From Plotosus lineatus (lineage: Eukaryota > Chordata > Actinopteri > Siluriformes > Plotosidae): a stretch of DNA of 64,000 nt. The stretch spans positions 13,449,749-13,513,748 of the forward strand of contig CM045735.1 of the NCBI GenBank assembly GCA_024760905.1, read 5' to 3'. A program made the position numbers and the translations under genes. A model generated the notes under the pieces. That model saw nothing but the letters and a program-made list of their open reading frames with translations. It ran no database searches and was not told the DNA's origin. Positions 34,255-46,343 of the stretch are shown here, in pieces (within the stretch, counting starts at the first letter, position 1; every line of letters begins with the position of its first letter).

Positions 34255-35048
34255 TACAGTGATACCTCTGCTCACGAACATAATTGGTTCCCAGAAAGTG
34301 TGTGTAAGGCGAAAAGTTCATCTTCCGAACATTTATTTCCCATAAGAAACCATTAAAATGAGAATAATCCGTTCCCATGTCCCCATAAAACATAATTTTC
34401 TACTAAATAAGCCTTAAAACTACACAAAAATATACCTTATTTTATGTATAATAAATGTGCTATTGTATTGTAATTAAAGAAATAAACTGTACTGTATAAT
34501 AAAGTCGTTTTATTTACCTTTGTGATGGTAGTTGATGGCTTGATGGAATGGAGTGGGAGGAGGAGGGAGGGAGGGACTTACTGTTTGGAAGGAGTGTTTG
34601 GAAACGCCTACTGTTTGGAAACACCCTTAGCCACACACGCACCCTTAATAGCTTCCTTGTTCTTAAGGATGGGAGCAATGGTAGACTTAGCGTACTGGTA
34701 CTGGGACGCTGAATCACACAAACGCACACCTCGTTCGTGTTTTTCAATGATCTCCGCCTGTGGTGGGGTCTTTTTCGGTCCCATAATAGCAAAAGTACAC
34801 TCAATATGGTCCAAAATGTCTAGCAAACACAAACCACTTCCGCATTCAAAGAAAGGGGTGTGACGAACTGTGACGCCGTGAGCGTGAGTCAGCTTCTCGT
34901 GGCCGCCACCGTGGCGCTGTTCGACCGCGTGGTTTGATTCGTCCGCCGAAAACTAGTTCGTCAGCAGAGACTATATGCTCGCAAATTTAATGTTCTTGAG
35001 GCGAAAAGTTCGTGAGCTTCAGCGTTCGTCAGCGGAGGTTTTACTGTA
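34255..35048 (-). mobile_element. Tigger family B, copy 1
   Basis: Ends TACAGTGATACCTCTGCTCA and (inverted) TACAGTAAAACCTCCGCTGA, TA-flanked, 794 bp. The minus strand carries a transposase N-terminus (34608-34784). It is nearly identical to 43715-44501. Confidence 0.85.
34608..34784 (-). pseudogene. Tigger transposase N-terminus (family B copy 1)
   Basis: Minus-strand ATG at 34784 reads MGPKKTPPQAEIIEKHERGV, RLCDSASQYQYAKSTIAPIL, KNKEAIKGACVAKGVSKQ and then stops. This is the helix-turn-helix start of Tigger transposases, with the usual EIIEKHERG, STI--IL-KEAIKGA and AKGV phrases. The CENP-B-type second domain and DDE domain are missing, so the protein could bind DNA at most. Confidence 0.72.
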
Positions 35049-35950
35049 TTATAATTTGGCATAGTTATAATGAAATGTCTCCCCCTAGTACATGTCAGAG
35101 AAACATATTGCCCCATGTTTAAACATAGGGATTTTTGGACATTTCTCAAATTTGCTTTACAAAAATGATCCCATGCTGAGATCACTTCTAAAAAAAAAAA
35201 TAATGTTTTTATTTTCTAGGCTCAGGCCTCATCCATCCACCAAGTTTAATAAATAATGAGATAAGTAGTTATTACATAATCCTGCAAAGAGTTAAAAAAA
35301 ATTCTAAAAAAATCGCTTGTTAAAAATCCTTTAATAAATTCCCAGGTGTGAATTATGAACTGGATCTGTTCCAAAAAGTTAGTGCTTTTTGCCAGGCCCA
35401 TACCCCATCCCTGCGCTAATTTGTTGAAAATATATATATATTTTTTTTTTTTCATATTCTGCTAAGACTTTAAAAAAAATCCCAAGCAAACAAAACAAGC
35501 AAACAGATGCTGGTGAATACATAACTCCCTCTGCCAACAGCGGTAATGAAACATTTTCGAAAATAATATGCCTCATTACTAACTTTAACCATTTTACCAT
35601 AATATATAAAGCTTCAGCAGTCACTCAATATTTCTATCTAGAGAAATACAAAAATAATTTGTAGTGGTGGTAGCGTTGTCTCTTCTCTTAACCTGGGTGT
35701 TCCCTTTGCTGTTGAGAAATGGATGTAATGTAGAAAGAAAAACAATTCTGTTTTGGTGCTGGGACCAAGAATAATTTATTAAATGATCAACAAATTGATA
35801 TTTCACTTCATTTTTAGTCATTATAGATATGAAGGGGCACATGAGATTTAAAATAAACAGCTTGAATTTTCTCCCAGAAATAACTCCAAGTTAATGTGAG
35901 TCATGTATAGCTTTCATGTTGAAATAAAATAATTTTAGTCTGGTTACAGT
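35049..35950. other. Nothing recognised
   Basis: AT-rich sequence. No element or coding exon recognised. Confidence 0.45.
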
Positions 35951-35954
35951 TAAA

Positions 35955-36116
35955 TTAATCTCATCTCGGTTTCTGATCCACTTTATCTTTTACTGGGGTC
36001 ACGGGTAGACTGAAGCCCTTCCCAGCCAACTCTGGGTGAAGGCAAGGTGCAATCTGAACAGCTGATGAGATGAGCACTGGGAAACGCATGAACTGCAATG
36101 GACACAAAACCAGTCA
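35955..36116 (-). repeat. SINE tail fragment
   Basis: GATCCACTTTATCTTTTACTG, GGGTCACGGG and CCAGCCAACTCTGGGTGAAG (shortened) match the complement of the common SINE tail. Confidence 0.5.
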
Positions 36117-36162
36117 CACTTACAGTCAAACCTCGGGTCAAGCACACATGCTCAATTACCCC

Positions 36163-36200
36163 AATTTTTTATTTATTTATTTATTTATTTATTTATTTTT
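36163..36200. repeat. (ATTT)n microsatellite
   Basis: About eight TATT units. Confidence 0.85.
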
Positions 36201-36214
36201 CTTTCGATATTAAT

Positions 36215-36475
36215 TCTGCAAAGGAAATTGGGCTTCTGCATTAACCCATCCAGAGCAAGGACACACCCTCTGAGCAGTGGGCTGCCACACATTGCAGTGC
36301 CCAGAGAGCAGTTGGTGGTTAGGTGCCTTGCTCAAGGGCACTTCAGTCATGAAGGTGGAGGAAGGGAAGGTGCTGCTTACCCCACACATTTTCCCTGCTA
36401 GTTTAGGAATCAAAACAGTGACCTATTGGGCCCAAACCTCTTCTCTAACCATTAGGCCATGTCTTCCCCTTTTCA
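36215..36475 (-). repeat. Dispersed LINE/SINE 3'-end repeat
   Basis: Contains TGCCCAGAGAGCAGTTGGTG, GTTAGGTGCCTTGCTCAAGG and TCTCTAACCATTAGGCCATG, a block shared with 57600-57925. This is a common fish retroelement 3' region whose exact family I cannot name. Confidence 0.6.
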
Positions 36476-36504
36476 TTGATTAAAATTGTATTTCTTTATT
36501 TTTT

Positions 36505-36670
36505 TAATGCACATGTATTTGGACTGTCGGAACAAACCAGAGAACTGAGGAAACCCAAGGAAGCACATGGAGAACCTACAATTTCCACATAGAAATGCTG
36601 TCCCCGGGCCGAGACTTGAACCCAGAACCTTCTTGTCGTCAGGCAAAACTGCGAGCGACTACCTCATGTG
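36505..36670 (-). repeat. SINE-B fragment, reverse
   Basis: GGAAACCCAAGGAAGCACAT, GGAGAACCTACAATTTCCAC, CCGAGACTTGAACCCAGAAC and CGTCAGGCAAAACTGCGAGC are complements of the SINE-B body and head. Confidence 0.65.
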
Positions 36671-36702
36671 AATGATGTGTAATAATATTGGTATAGCTGT
36701 TA

Positions 36703-36703
36703 T

Positions 36704-36792
<89 letters not shown>

Positions 36793-36795
36793 ACA
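36703..36795. repeat. Compound microsatellite (AC)n(TC)n
   Basis: About 24 AC units followed directly by about 19 TC units. Confidence 0.95.
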
Positions 36796-36827
36796 GTACA
36801 TTCATAGAAATGACAAACAAGGAGTAG

Positions 36828-37352
36828 TACAGGGATCTCTCACTTTCCGCGATTAATTGGGACCGAGATCCCCACACGACCATTGAAATCCGCGAAGTAG
36901 GATCACCCCCCAACCCCCCGACTGACGTATACGTACATGTATATGTGTATATAATATCAATAAACACATATTCAAAGCTATACATGCTAATAATGACAAT
37001 TAAACATTCTAAAATAACACATAAGAACCAAATAAAATATAAATACACACATATACGGACGCACGCGTGCATGCTCGCAGAAGCACGCATTCAGATGTGC
37101 ACCTCACAAGTAAGTAGTTTTGATGGGAGGTTTTGGGTTGTTTTTTTGTTTTGTGTTGGTTTAGAGTTTTTTTTTGTTTGTTTGTTTTTTTTTTTTTTGC
37201 ATAATTGACCTTGTTTTTGTGGCATTTTCCTTTACTTTTCCTCCTATTCTTCCTTAATTTCCTTATATTTTTAATTCGAGAAATATTAAAGAAAAACTGC
37301 GATGCACTGAAGCTGCATGAATTGAAGCGCTAAATAACGACAGATCCCTGTA
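36828..37352. mobile_element. MITE family E
   Basis: TACAGGGATCTCTCACTTTC ... CAGATCCCTGTA with the standard interior (AATATCAATAAACACATATT, GCGATGCACTGAAGCTGCAT). TA borders. Confidence 0.82.
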
Positions 37353-37354
37353 CT

Positions 37355-37707
37355 GTCTGTTGTCCTTTCGGCTTTTTCCCTTTTACTCGGGAGTCGCCAC
37401 AGCGACTCATCTGATTCGCACGTTTGATTTGGCAGAGGTTTTTACGTCGGATGCCCTTCCTGTCACAACCCTTTTTAGCAAGGGACAGAAACACGCTGAC
37501 GACTTTGCAGCTACTCTTGACGAAAGTCAGCAATGGTTCTTTTACATGCCTCACACCATAGACAGTCAGAGACATGGACCGCCTTTGATAACCCAGTTAG
37601 CTGCACTGGGGGGACAGTGACAACCTGGTAGAGAGTGGGACTCGAACCCCCAACCTTTGGATCAGCGATCCAGCACCCTATACCACTAGACCACCACTGC
37701 CCTGTAT
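37355..37707 (-). repeat. SINE-A, RTE-type tail, reverse
   Basis: From CCTTTCGGCTTTTTCCCTTT and GGGAGTCGCCACAGCGACTC (tail) through the body to the complement of the B box (GGACTCGAACCCC) and head (CACTAGACCACCACTGCCC). Confidence 0.88.
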
Positions 37708-37721
37708 TGTTCTGAATATAA

Positions 37722-38430
37722 GTGCAGGGATGCCTCGCTACTTCGTGCTTCAATTCACGCGGCTTCAGTACATCGCGGGGTTTTTTTTTTTGTAAAAATA
37801 TTAATCAAATTAAAACTGTCCCCCCAGTGCAGCGAACTGGGTTATCAAAGGCGGGCCATGTCTCTCACTGTCTATGGTGTGAGGCATGTAAAAGAACCAT
37901 TGCTGACTTTCGTAAAGAGTAGCTGCAAAGTCGTCAGCGTGTTTCTGTCCCTTGCTAAAAGGGTTGTGACAGGAAGGGCATCCGACGTAAAAACCTCTGC
38001 CAAATCAAACGTGCGAATCAGATGATTCACTGTGGCGACTCCCGAGTAAAAGGGAAAAAGCCGAAAAGACAGACAGACATTAATCAAATTTAAAAAATAA
38101 GATTACGTAATTAAAAAAATAAAGGAGAATTATGCAATAAAACAAACAAACACAAAAAATAAAATAAAAAAAAAAATAAAAAAAAAAACAACCCAAAACC
38201 CCCAATCAAAACTACTTGCATTTTTATGTGTGCGTCTGAGTGCGGGCACATCTGTATGTGTGTATTTATATTTTATTTACATCTTATGCATCATTTTTGA
38301 ACGATTAATTGTTATTATAAGCATTTATAAAATTGAATATGTATTTATTGATATTATATACACATATACATGTGCGTATATGTCAGTGACGGTCCCAATG
38401 AATCCCACTTGAAAGTGAGGGATCCCTGTA
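37722..38430. mobile_element. MITE family E interrupted by a SINE
   Basis: Left part GTGCAGGGATGCCTCGCTAC and CGCGGCTTCAGTACATCGCG; right part from 38091, ending GTGAGGGATCCCTGTA. A SINE with 12-bp duplication occupies 37812-38078. Confidence 0.82.
37800..38090 (+). repeat. 5'-truncated SINE-A nested in MITE E, with 12-bp duplication
   Basis: The target duplication ATTAATCAAATT is at 37800-37811 and 38079-38090. The insert lacks the tRNA head. It starts at the GTCCCCCCAGTGCAG position of the SINE body and has the RTE-type tail. Confidence 0.88.
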
Positions 38431-38557
38431 CAGTATCTCGAATGAGTTTGTTTCGGATAGACAGGATGCTAAGAACCCCGGGCTGCACAGATAAACGTGA
38501 TTTTTTTTTTTTTTTTTTTGACACCGCCATATGCGCCTGTCTAATCTGCCTTGGCCG

Positions 38558-38565
38558 TGACGTCA
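38558..38565. promoter_or_regulatory. Consensus CRE (TGACGTCA)
   Basis: Perfect palindromic CREB/ATF site inside the CpG-dense block, the usual setting of functional CREs near transcription starts. Confidence 0.6.
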
Positions 38566-38929
38566 CAGCGGCCGCGCGCACTGCACATCTCTGCGCGCTC
38601 ACGATTTGAATGTTATCCGAGCAGAAGAAGAAGACGAAGAAGAGGAAGACGAAGAAGAAGAAAATCTCCGGTTGCTGAGGGACGGAGTTCGCGGCGGCGG
38701 TGGGGGGACTGTGCGCGCGGCTGTATATGTGTGCGCGCGACTGTATATGTGTGCGCGCGCTTGTTCCCAAAACCACCGCGTGTACCGGCTCATTCCGGGT
38801 TTGTAGCTTTAACAACAACAAAAAAAGTGAATTTCAATTATCGAGGCTAAACAGTTGGCTAACAGTTAGCTAGTTTTGAACTTAAATAATTGCGCGCGCT
38901 CTCGCGCTTTGTGAGTGAGTGAGTGTGTG

Positions 38930-38987
38930 TGTGTGCGCGCGCGCGCTCTCGCTCTCTCTCTCTCTCTCGCGCGCGCGCTTTTGAGTG

Positions 38988-39018
<31 letters not shown>

Positions 39019-39044
39019 TTTCGCGCGCGCGCGCTTTGTGAGTA

Positions 39045-39084
<40 letters not shown>

Positions 39085-39118
39085 CTCTCTCTTTCGCGCG
39101 CAGGCTTTGTGAGTGTGT

Positions 39119-39145
<27 letters not shown>
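38930..39145. repeat. (CT)n/(CG)n/(GT)n tracts in the candidate first exon
   Basis: Alternating runs of CT, GCGC and GT. On the + strand they give Ser/Leu or Ala/Arg open frames that are artefacts. Confidence 0.85.
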
Positions 39146-39150
<5 letters not shown>

Positions 39151-39380
39151 CGCGCAGACAACAGCAGGGCAACACAAACAGCTGCTCGGTCGCTCCATTG
39201 GAGATAAACACGACTGTTCTGACCAGCAGCAGGCGCACAGGCACCATTCCGCATCATGACCTCCTTCGCCGAGGGTTTTTAAACATCTCAGCTGATTATG
39301 AGACTCCCTGGAGCCGGATTTGTCCTCTGGGTCCCTGCCAAGCCACTGTGACATCAAGAGCTGCAATCTGTGAGAAGCAG

Positions 39381-39714
39381 GTAAGCAGCTCTCATTCAGA
39401 TCTGCAGGCCTCCCCGTGGTCCTCCACTAAGTTTACTTGGTTGATCACTTTAGACACAGTTGATTCAAGCCTGTGCTTCAGAACTGGGGGTGGGGGAGTG
39501 TGTGTGTGTGTGTGTGTGTGTGTGTTGGGGTTTGTGGGGGGGGTGTTTGTTCTGTTCCTGCAGTTTATTTAGATCAGTAGGATGTTGGCTGGACTGTAGA
39601 TGAGTTTCAAGTAATATTGCTGGATTGTAGATTTCTGTGCAGAAGAATAATGGATGATGGTGTTGATATCAAGATTGTTGTTTTTTTTTTTAATGTAATG
39701 GTCAGCTGTCTTTT
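39381..39714. other. Intron start after candidate first exon; (GT)n
   Basis: Begins GTAAGCAG. It includes a (GT)n tract at about 39496-39524. Nothing else recognised. Confidence 0.5.
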
Positions 39715-40065
39715 AGAGGCAAGTGGTGGCCTGGTGGTAAAAGGCGCTGGATCGCTGATCCTAAGGTTGGGGGTTCGAGTCTCACTCTCCACAAGGTTGT
39801 CACTGTCCCCCCCACAGTTCAGCTAACTGGGTTATCAAAGGCCGGCCATGTCTCTCACTGTCTATGGTGAGAGGTTCATGTAAAAGAACCATTGCTGACT
39901 TTCGTCAAGAGGAGCTGCATAGCCGTCAGCGTGCTTCTGTCCCTTGCTAAAGGGTTGTGTCTGGAAGGGCATCCCATGTAAAAACCTACGCCAAATCAAA
40001 CGTGCGATGATTCGCTGTGCCGACCCCTGAAAAAGGGAACAGCCGAAACGAAAGGAAAAAAAAGA
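39715..40065 (+). repeat. SINE-A, RTE-type tail
   Basis: GGCAAGTGGTGGCCTGGTGG, GGTTCGAGTCT, the body, then GATTCGCTGTGCCGACCCCT and GAAAAAGGGAACAGCCGAAA. Confidence 0.88.
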
Positions 40066-40112
40066 GGTCTGCTGTCTTTTGGATTTGTTGAATCCGTACC
40101 ATAGCATCAATG

Positions 40113-40700
40113 CACTAGAACAGGGGTCCCAACCGACCGCGGCTCAATTGGTACCGGTCCGCAGAAGAAATAATTAATTATTTCTGTTTTATTTATTATC
40201 TGAGTGTGAACGATCTTTATTTTAAAAAAAATCTTTTATTTTTGAAAAAAGACCGGATTCTCTCGGTTGCATGTTGGTCATTTGAGTAGTAAAATGTAAC
40301 CCACAGGGGGACGGCACATGAACAGAGGTGAGTTGGACATGTTCCAAACAATAGTGGAGATTTTGGGTGAGACTGAGCCTGAGCCTTCATTCTCCCAGCT
40401 GATGCACCATCACCTGTGGGTTTTTTAAATTAATTTATTTATTTATTTTTAGAAACGGTGAAGCTCTACTTCCAAACCAGCTTTATTTCAGCTGTTGAAA
40501 AATAACATTCATGGAGTGTTTATTATTATTATTGTTAATATTGATGATGTTATTATTATTATTATTATTTAATATAAATAAATTACATTTTTAATATAAA
40601 CAATCTATGACACAGCCCCCCCTCTCCTCGTTCCGCGGTAAAATTGTTAAGCATTGACCGGTCCGCGGTGATAAAAAGGTTGTGGACCCCTGCATTAGAA
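40113..40700. mobile_element. hAT-type transposon relic with 8-bp duplication
   Basis: The element 40121-40692 begins CAGGGGTCCCAACCGACCGC and ends AAAGGTTGTGGACCCCTG. Flanks CACTAGAA (40113-40120) and CATTAGAA (40693-40700) differ at one base. Near 40340-40410 the + strand retains transposase-like phrases (MFQTIVEILGETEPEP, FSQLMHHHL) typical of the C-terminal part of hAT transposases. Otherwise deleted, with simple ATT repeats inside. Confidence 0.83.
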
Positions 40701-40924
40701 GATGCATTTTCTTAAGATTATTTTCATTTTATATGTGTACAGTTGATCTTGATCATACAAACTACTTAGATTTGTTTTCAGCTGCATGAGCACGTACTGC
40801 TGGGAAAATGGTCACCACGGATGCACTGAACCCGCTTTCCAATACAATAATCTTCTCAGAGATCATTATGGCACGTCTGCCTCATAGCAGGAACGGCCTG
40901 GGTTTGGGTGTTTCTGTGTAATGG

Positions 40925-41235
40925 TGTTATGGTGGCGTAGTGGTTAGGGTGCTAGGCTCATGATCAGGAGGTTGTGTGTTCGAAACCCAGTTAGACCCCC
41001 ACTGTGGTAAGACCCCTGGGCAAGATCTCAACCACAAGTGTGCCTCTGTTCACCCAGCAGTTTAAATAGGTACCAGTAAAAAATATACTGGGACGGTAAC
41101 CTGTGATGGACTAGCGTCCCATCCAGGAGGAGTTGAACTCCTGGTGGCTTCACGCTATGGAAACCGGGGATAAGCACCGGTCCAATGAGCCACTATGGCC
41201 AGGGTGTACAAAGCCCAATGGACTTTACCTTAATG
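40925..41235 (+). repeat. SINE-C (tRNA-derived)
   Basis: Head GGTGGCGTAGTGGTTAGGGT, B box GTTCGAAACCC, then CAACCACAAGTGTGCCTCTG, GATGGACTAGCGTCCCATCC and CTGGTGGCTTCACGCTATGG. A second copy is at 43135-43465. Confidence 0.85.
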
Positions 41236-41361
41236 TGTGATTGTAACAGAGTTGTTGGCTACACATGGCTAATGTATTCAGACACTCAGTGGTGGTGACT
41301 ACTTTGATTACTGTTGCACCACATTCGTTACAATTATCATTAATGTTGAACTAGTTTCTAG

Positions 41362-41680
41362 CATTCATGGCAGCATGGTGGTCTGCCTCACACCCAGAAG
41401 GTCCCGGGTTCTAGTCCCAGGCTCGGTTCAGGTGTTCCTGAGTGGAGTTTACATGTTCTCCCTGTAATTTTGTGTGCTTTCTTCAGGTACTCGGTTTCCT
41501 CCTACAGTCCAATGATATGCACACCAGGCTAAGTAGCTGTTCCAGATTATCCCTAGGTGTAAATGCGCATATGAATGGTTGTGTGTATTGGCCTTGCAAT
41601 GGGTCCGGCGAGCTATTCAGGGTGTACCTGTACCACCTTGGTGAACAGGTGAATAAGTTAGCCTGTGAGCTGGGGTGGTT
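41362..41680 (+). repeat. SINE-B
   Basis: Head GGCAGCATGGTGG (shortened), B box region GGGTTCTAGTCCCAGGC, GTGGAGTTTACATGTTCTCC and TCCTCCTACAGTCCAATGAT. Confidence 0.78.
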
Positions 41681-42420
41681 CAACCAGGAAACCTTTGTAT
41701 TCAGCCAAAATGAACTGAAAATGGAAGATAAAACATACACCAGGGATATTCACTATTGGATGGACACCTGTAAAGCCAGTACAGTACTAGTTTTGATAAC
41801 TACTCAGTGTCTGATCAAAACCTTGTGTGAATGAACTGTGTGATCTTTGTAATCTACAGCCTTCAAATTGCACAAGTATGGACCATCATTTAGAAGTGCA
41901 GAGCTTTTGTATTGATGCCATACATGCAAAAGAATATTTTGTGTACGCTGTACCCTGCAGCCGGATTCAGGAATCCACAGATCTGACCTTTCAGAGCAAT
42001 ATACATGTCAAAAGAATCTGAATATTACCGCTGACATGTTTTATTTTTTTAAATAGCTGAGCTGACTTCACATGTGATCCAAGTGATTAAGGCAATTTGT
42101 GTTATTAGATCACAAGGCTTACCTTGAAATATATTACTGGATAAGCTCAGGAAATTTCAGGTCATATTAGATTGATGCCAGAAAATTGCTTTCATTAATT
42201 CTTTTAAAAGATACTATTTTGCACATGTCCCATAAGCACAGATGTGTTTCGGCATTAAGTCATCATCAGTGTGTGACGCAACTGTGAAAAAATTTGTTCT
42301 TTTAGTCAAAAAAGGTAATAGGTAAGTATGACGTCACTGATTGTCTGCACACAAAAAAGGTGCAACATAACACTGTCACGCAGGTAATGCAAGGCTGGCC
42401 TTAATTAAGGCAAGCCATTG
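41681..42420. other. Nothing firmly recognised; possible transposon debris
   Basis: Contains GTGTTTCGGCATTAAGTCAT at 42244, a phrase seen in several retroelement 3' regions, but no further landmarks. No coding exon found. Confidence 0.4.
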
Positions 42421-42790
42421 AAAAAAAAAAAAAAAAAAGTTGAGCGCGCTCTCTTTTTGGAATATGAAAGGTCGTATTAGATTGTCAGCCTGTCAAGAGT
42501 TTGAACACAGTCGTGACCACATATTGGTGAACTCCGTACTTGTAATGGAATGCTGGATTAAAATTCCACTGCAAAATCACTCGTGTGACATTTATCGAAA
42601 GCTCCTGTCGTATGCATCACGCACAGGTCCACATGACAGTTGAGGGTGTGTTGTACGAAACTACTGTATTGTGTGACCAAAAAGTCATCGTAAATCCTTA
42701 TCATAGAAGGTTTCCCTCCGTTTCGGAGGAAATTTTCAATCTCGGGTCTTATTCTAGGTCTCTGCAATATCAGGTCTTATTCTAGGTCTA

Positions 42791-42976
42791 GGAGATGCAG
42801 CTCCCTCCCATTGGCTATTATACAGCTGCATCTCCATAATACCCATGATGCTTTTCGTGTGACTTTGACCCATTGTTCGTTACGGAGATGTAGCTCCCTC
42901 CCATTGGCTATTATTGAGCTGCATCTCCATAATACCCATGATGCTTTTTGTGTGCCTTTGACCCATTGTTCGTCAC
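42791..42976. repeat. Two tandem 93-bp units, each with an inverted repeat
   Basis: Units 42791-42883 and 42884-42976 differ at only a few sites. Each begins GGAGATG(C/T)AGCTCCCTCC and contains the inverse AGCTGCATCTCC about 36 bases later, so each unit can form a stem. The second runs directly into a Tigger family C leader. Confidence 0.85.
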
Positions 42977-43027
42977 GCGTGAGTTTTTCGAGTGTGCTCG
43001 TTGCAACTTTATTTTTCGTCATTCATC

Positions 43028-43500
43028 ATGGGCCCCCAGAAAGTGATTCCCGGTGCGAGTGAAAAGAAGAAGTGGGCTTGTGGCATGCGGTTGAGTGATC
43101 TCGCAGGGGAACATGGCCGAAACCCGTTTACCATCGTGGGGCCGGTGGAGTAGTGGTTAGGGTGCTGCGCTCATGATCAGGAGGTTGTGAGTTCGAATCC
43201 CACTGAGTCCCTCACTGTGCTAAGATACCTGAGCAAGGTCTCAACCACAAGTGTGCCTCTGTTCACCCAACAGTATAAATGGGTACCAGTAAAATAGACT
43301 GGGAAGGTAAACCTGCGATGGACTAGCGTCCCATCCAGGGGGGGAGTTGAACTCCTGGTTGCTTCACGGGACAGAAACTGAGGATAAGCACCGGCCTGAT
43401 GAGCCACGAGGCTAAACCACTAGGCTCAGGTGTAAAAACCCAACAGACTTACCTTTTTTTACCTACCGTTTACCATAGGTACAATATTGAAGCAGAAGGA
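43028..43500 (+). pseudogene. Tigger family C transposase N-terminus, interrupted
   Basis: ATG at 43028 gives MGPQKVIPGASEKKKWACGM, RLSDLAGEHGRNPFTI. The frame breaks at the SINE insertion. After the SINE the target duplication repeats FTI and the frame resumes as GTILKQKEA. Part of the helix-turn-helix region and all catalytic parts are missing. Confidence 0.72.
43124..43476 (+). repeat. SINE-C inserted in the Tigger relic, 11-bp duplication
   Basis: The direct repeat CCGTTTACCAT lies at 43124-43134 and 43466-43476. Between them is SINE-C: GGTGGAGTAGTGGTTAGGGT, B box GTTCGAATCCC, GATGGACTAGCGTCCCATCC. Confidence 0.88.
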
Positions 43501-43666
43501 GGCCTTAAAAGGTATACTTTTATAATTTTTAAAGGGTTTAGGAGGTAGTATTGGGGGCCTTGGAACAAATCAGGCCTTTTATATGTTAAATGCTACTCAA
43601 CTTACAAAAAAATCAGGTTACGAAACCACTTCTGGAACAGATTAATTTCGTAAGTTGAGGTATGAC

Positions 43667-43667
<1 letters not shown>

Positions 43668-43714
<47 letters not shown>
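43668..43714. repeat. (CA)n(TA)n microsatellite, left half
   Basis: Directly precedes the Tigger B copy 2. The right half follows the element at 44502. Confidence 0.9.
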
Positions 43715-45304
<1,590 letters not shown>

Positions 45305-46343
45305 TACAGTTGTACCTCAACTTATGAGTGTCCCTAGTAACAGATTTTCCATCATACGAGCTTCGATCCCACCAAAAATCTACCCCAACCAATGAACAAA
45401 TTTTCGACTTATGTGCTCTGCTGGGGAAATGGCTTTTCTGACTTGATTAGCCTTGTGTTCTTCCGCGTGTATTATTCCGCACTCTAAGATCGCCTTGTGC
45501 AGTGCTTTTCAATTATTTTCTGTGATGCCCCCAATAGGACGAAAAAAAAAACATTTTATGGACCTCCCCATAGCGTTTACTGCACTTCATATCGTTTGCT
45601 TGTTGCTCCCCCCCCCTCCCCCCTACACCATAGGGAACACAGTGAGAGCGCCACTGCCACCTAGTGTAGAGGATGCGCAATCACACTTATAAAGCTGGTC
45701 TATCAGTCTGTTAAAAAAGCATGTTCCCCAGGGTCATACGTGCCAATTACCCTCGTATTCTTCCGCATGTATTCCTCCGCTCTGAGAAGTCCGCGTGGAC
45801 GATCTGGGTAAGGAGTTTGGGAAGATGTATAGACCATCTGTACGATTCTCAAACAGAAGGTCATGTTGAAGAGTGTTAAAGCAGCAAAGGGGGTTAGTAT
45901 TTTATCTGAGGAAAGATCAGGACTCGGTGATGAGATGGAAAGGCTTCTCCTATTGTGGATCAAGTCGAAAGAGATCAGCGGCGATTGGAGTGCGGCCAAG
46001 CAGCAGAAGATTAAAAATTATTGCAGTGAAATAACACAGTTTAAAAAAATCCAAAAAATTCAATAAATAAATAAATAAAAAGTAAAAAATTAGCCATGTA
46101 AATTAATGTTGCGTGCTATTCTTAAGTTCAGATGCATTTACATGTGTTATTATTGTGAAATGTTTATTGTTTCATGTTTATCTTAAGTATTTTATGTCAA
46201 AAATACATGTTTGTGTCAGGTTATATGAGTTTGGGAGGGGGTTGGAACGGATTAATTGGTTTTCTGTTGTTTCCGATGGGAATTTTTGTTTCATCTAACG
46301 AACGTTTCCACTTACGAGCTCGTCCTCGGAACGACACAGTGTC
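45305..46343 (+). mobile_element. Tigger family D relic
   Basis: Begins TACAGTTGTACCTCAACTTA. The right side carries CCACTTACGAGCTCGTCCTC, the inverse type of end, but the terminal bases are eroded. It holds a transposase fragment at 45790-46065. Confidence 0.68.
45790..46065 (+). pseudogene. Tigger transposase fragment (family D)
   Basis: Around 45795 the frame gives VDDLGKEFGKMYRPSVRF. After a frame change it gives MLKSVKAAKGVSILSEERSG then DEMERLLLLWI. The second part matches the segment between the two DNA-binding helix-turn-helix units of Tigger proteins (KA-KG-SILSE-RS, EMERLL-WI). Catalytic domain absent. Confidence 0.68.

Larger units (their letters stand above)
38500..39380 (+). promoter_or_regulatory. 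CpG-dense promoter and candidate non-coding first exon
   Basis: Unlike the AT-rich surroundings, this block is dense in CG dinucleotides. It contains a perfect cAMP response element TGACGTCA (38558-38565), GCGGCCGCGCGC, CGGCGGCGG and CT/CG-repeat stretches, and ends in a strong donor, AGAAGCAG|GTAAGC, at 39380/39381. The last 200 bases look like 5' UTR. Two ATGs (39256 and 39299) each open only a short frame (8 and 17 residues) and would be upstream ORFs. No downstream coding exon is visible in the window, so the gene is unknown. A gene with a distant second exon is implied. The order IGSF9B-OPCML, same strand, in mammals makes opcml a candidate by inference only. Confidence 0.55.
42977..43668 (+). 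mobile_element. Tigger family C relic, split by SINE-C
   Basis: The left part contains the leader GTGTGCTCGTTGCAACTTTA and the transposase start. The right part after 43466 ends with AATTTCGTAAGTTGAGGTAT, the inverse of the family C end at 32223. A SINE sits between them. Confidence 0.78.

Noticed and set aside
38882..39366. Arg/Glu- and Arg/Ala-rich open frames in the CpG block
   Set aside because: They come from (CT)n and (CG)n tracts; start codons and conserved segments are absent.
42244..42272. Hammerhead-like core on the minus strand (CTGATGA, 12 bases, GAAAC)
   Set aside because: The 12 bases between do not pair as stem II, and no stem I or suitable cleavage triplet was found around it. 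It probably reflects a chance or transposon-related phrase.
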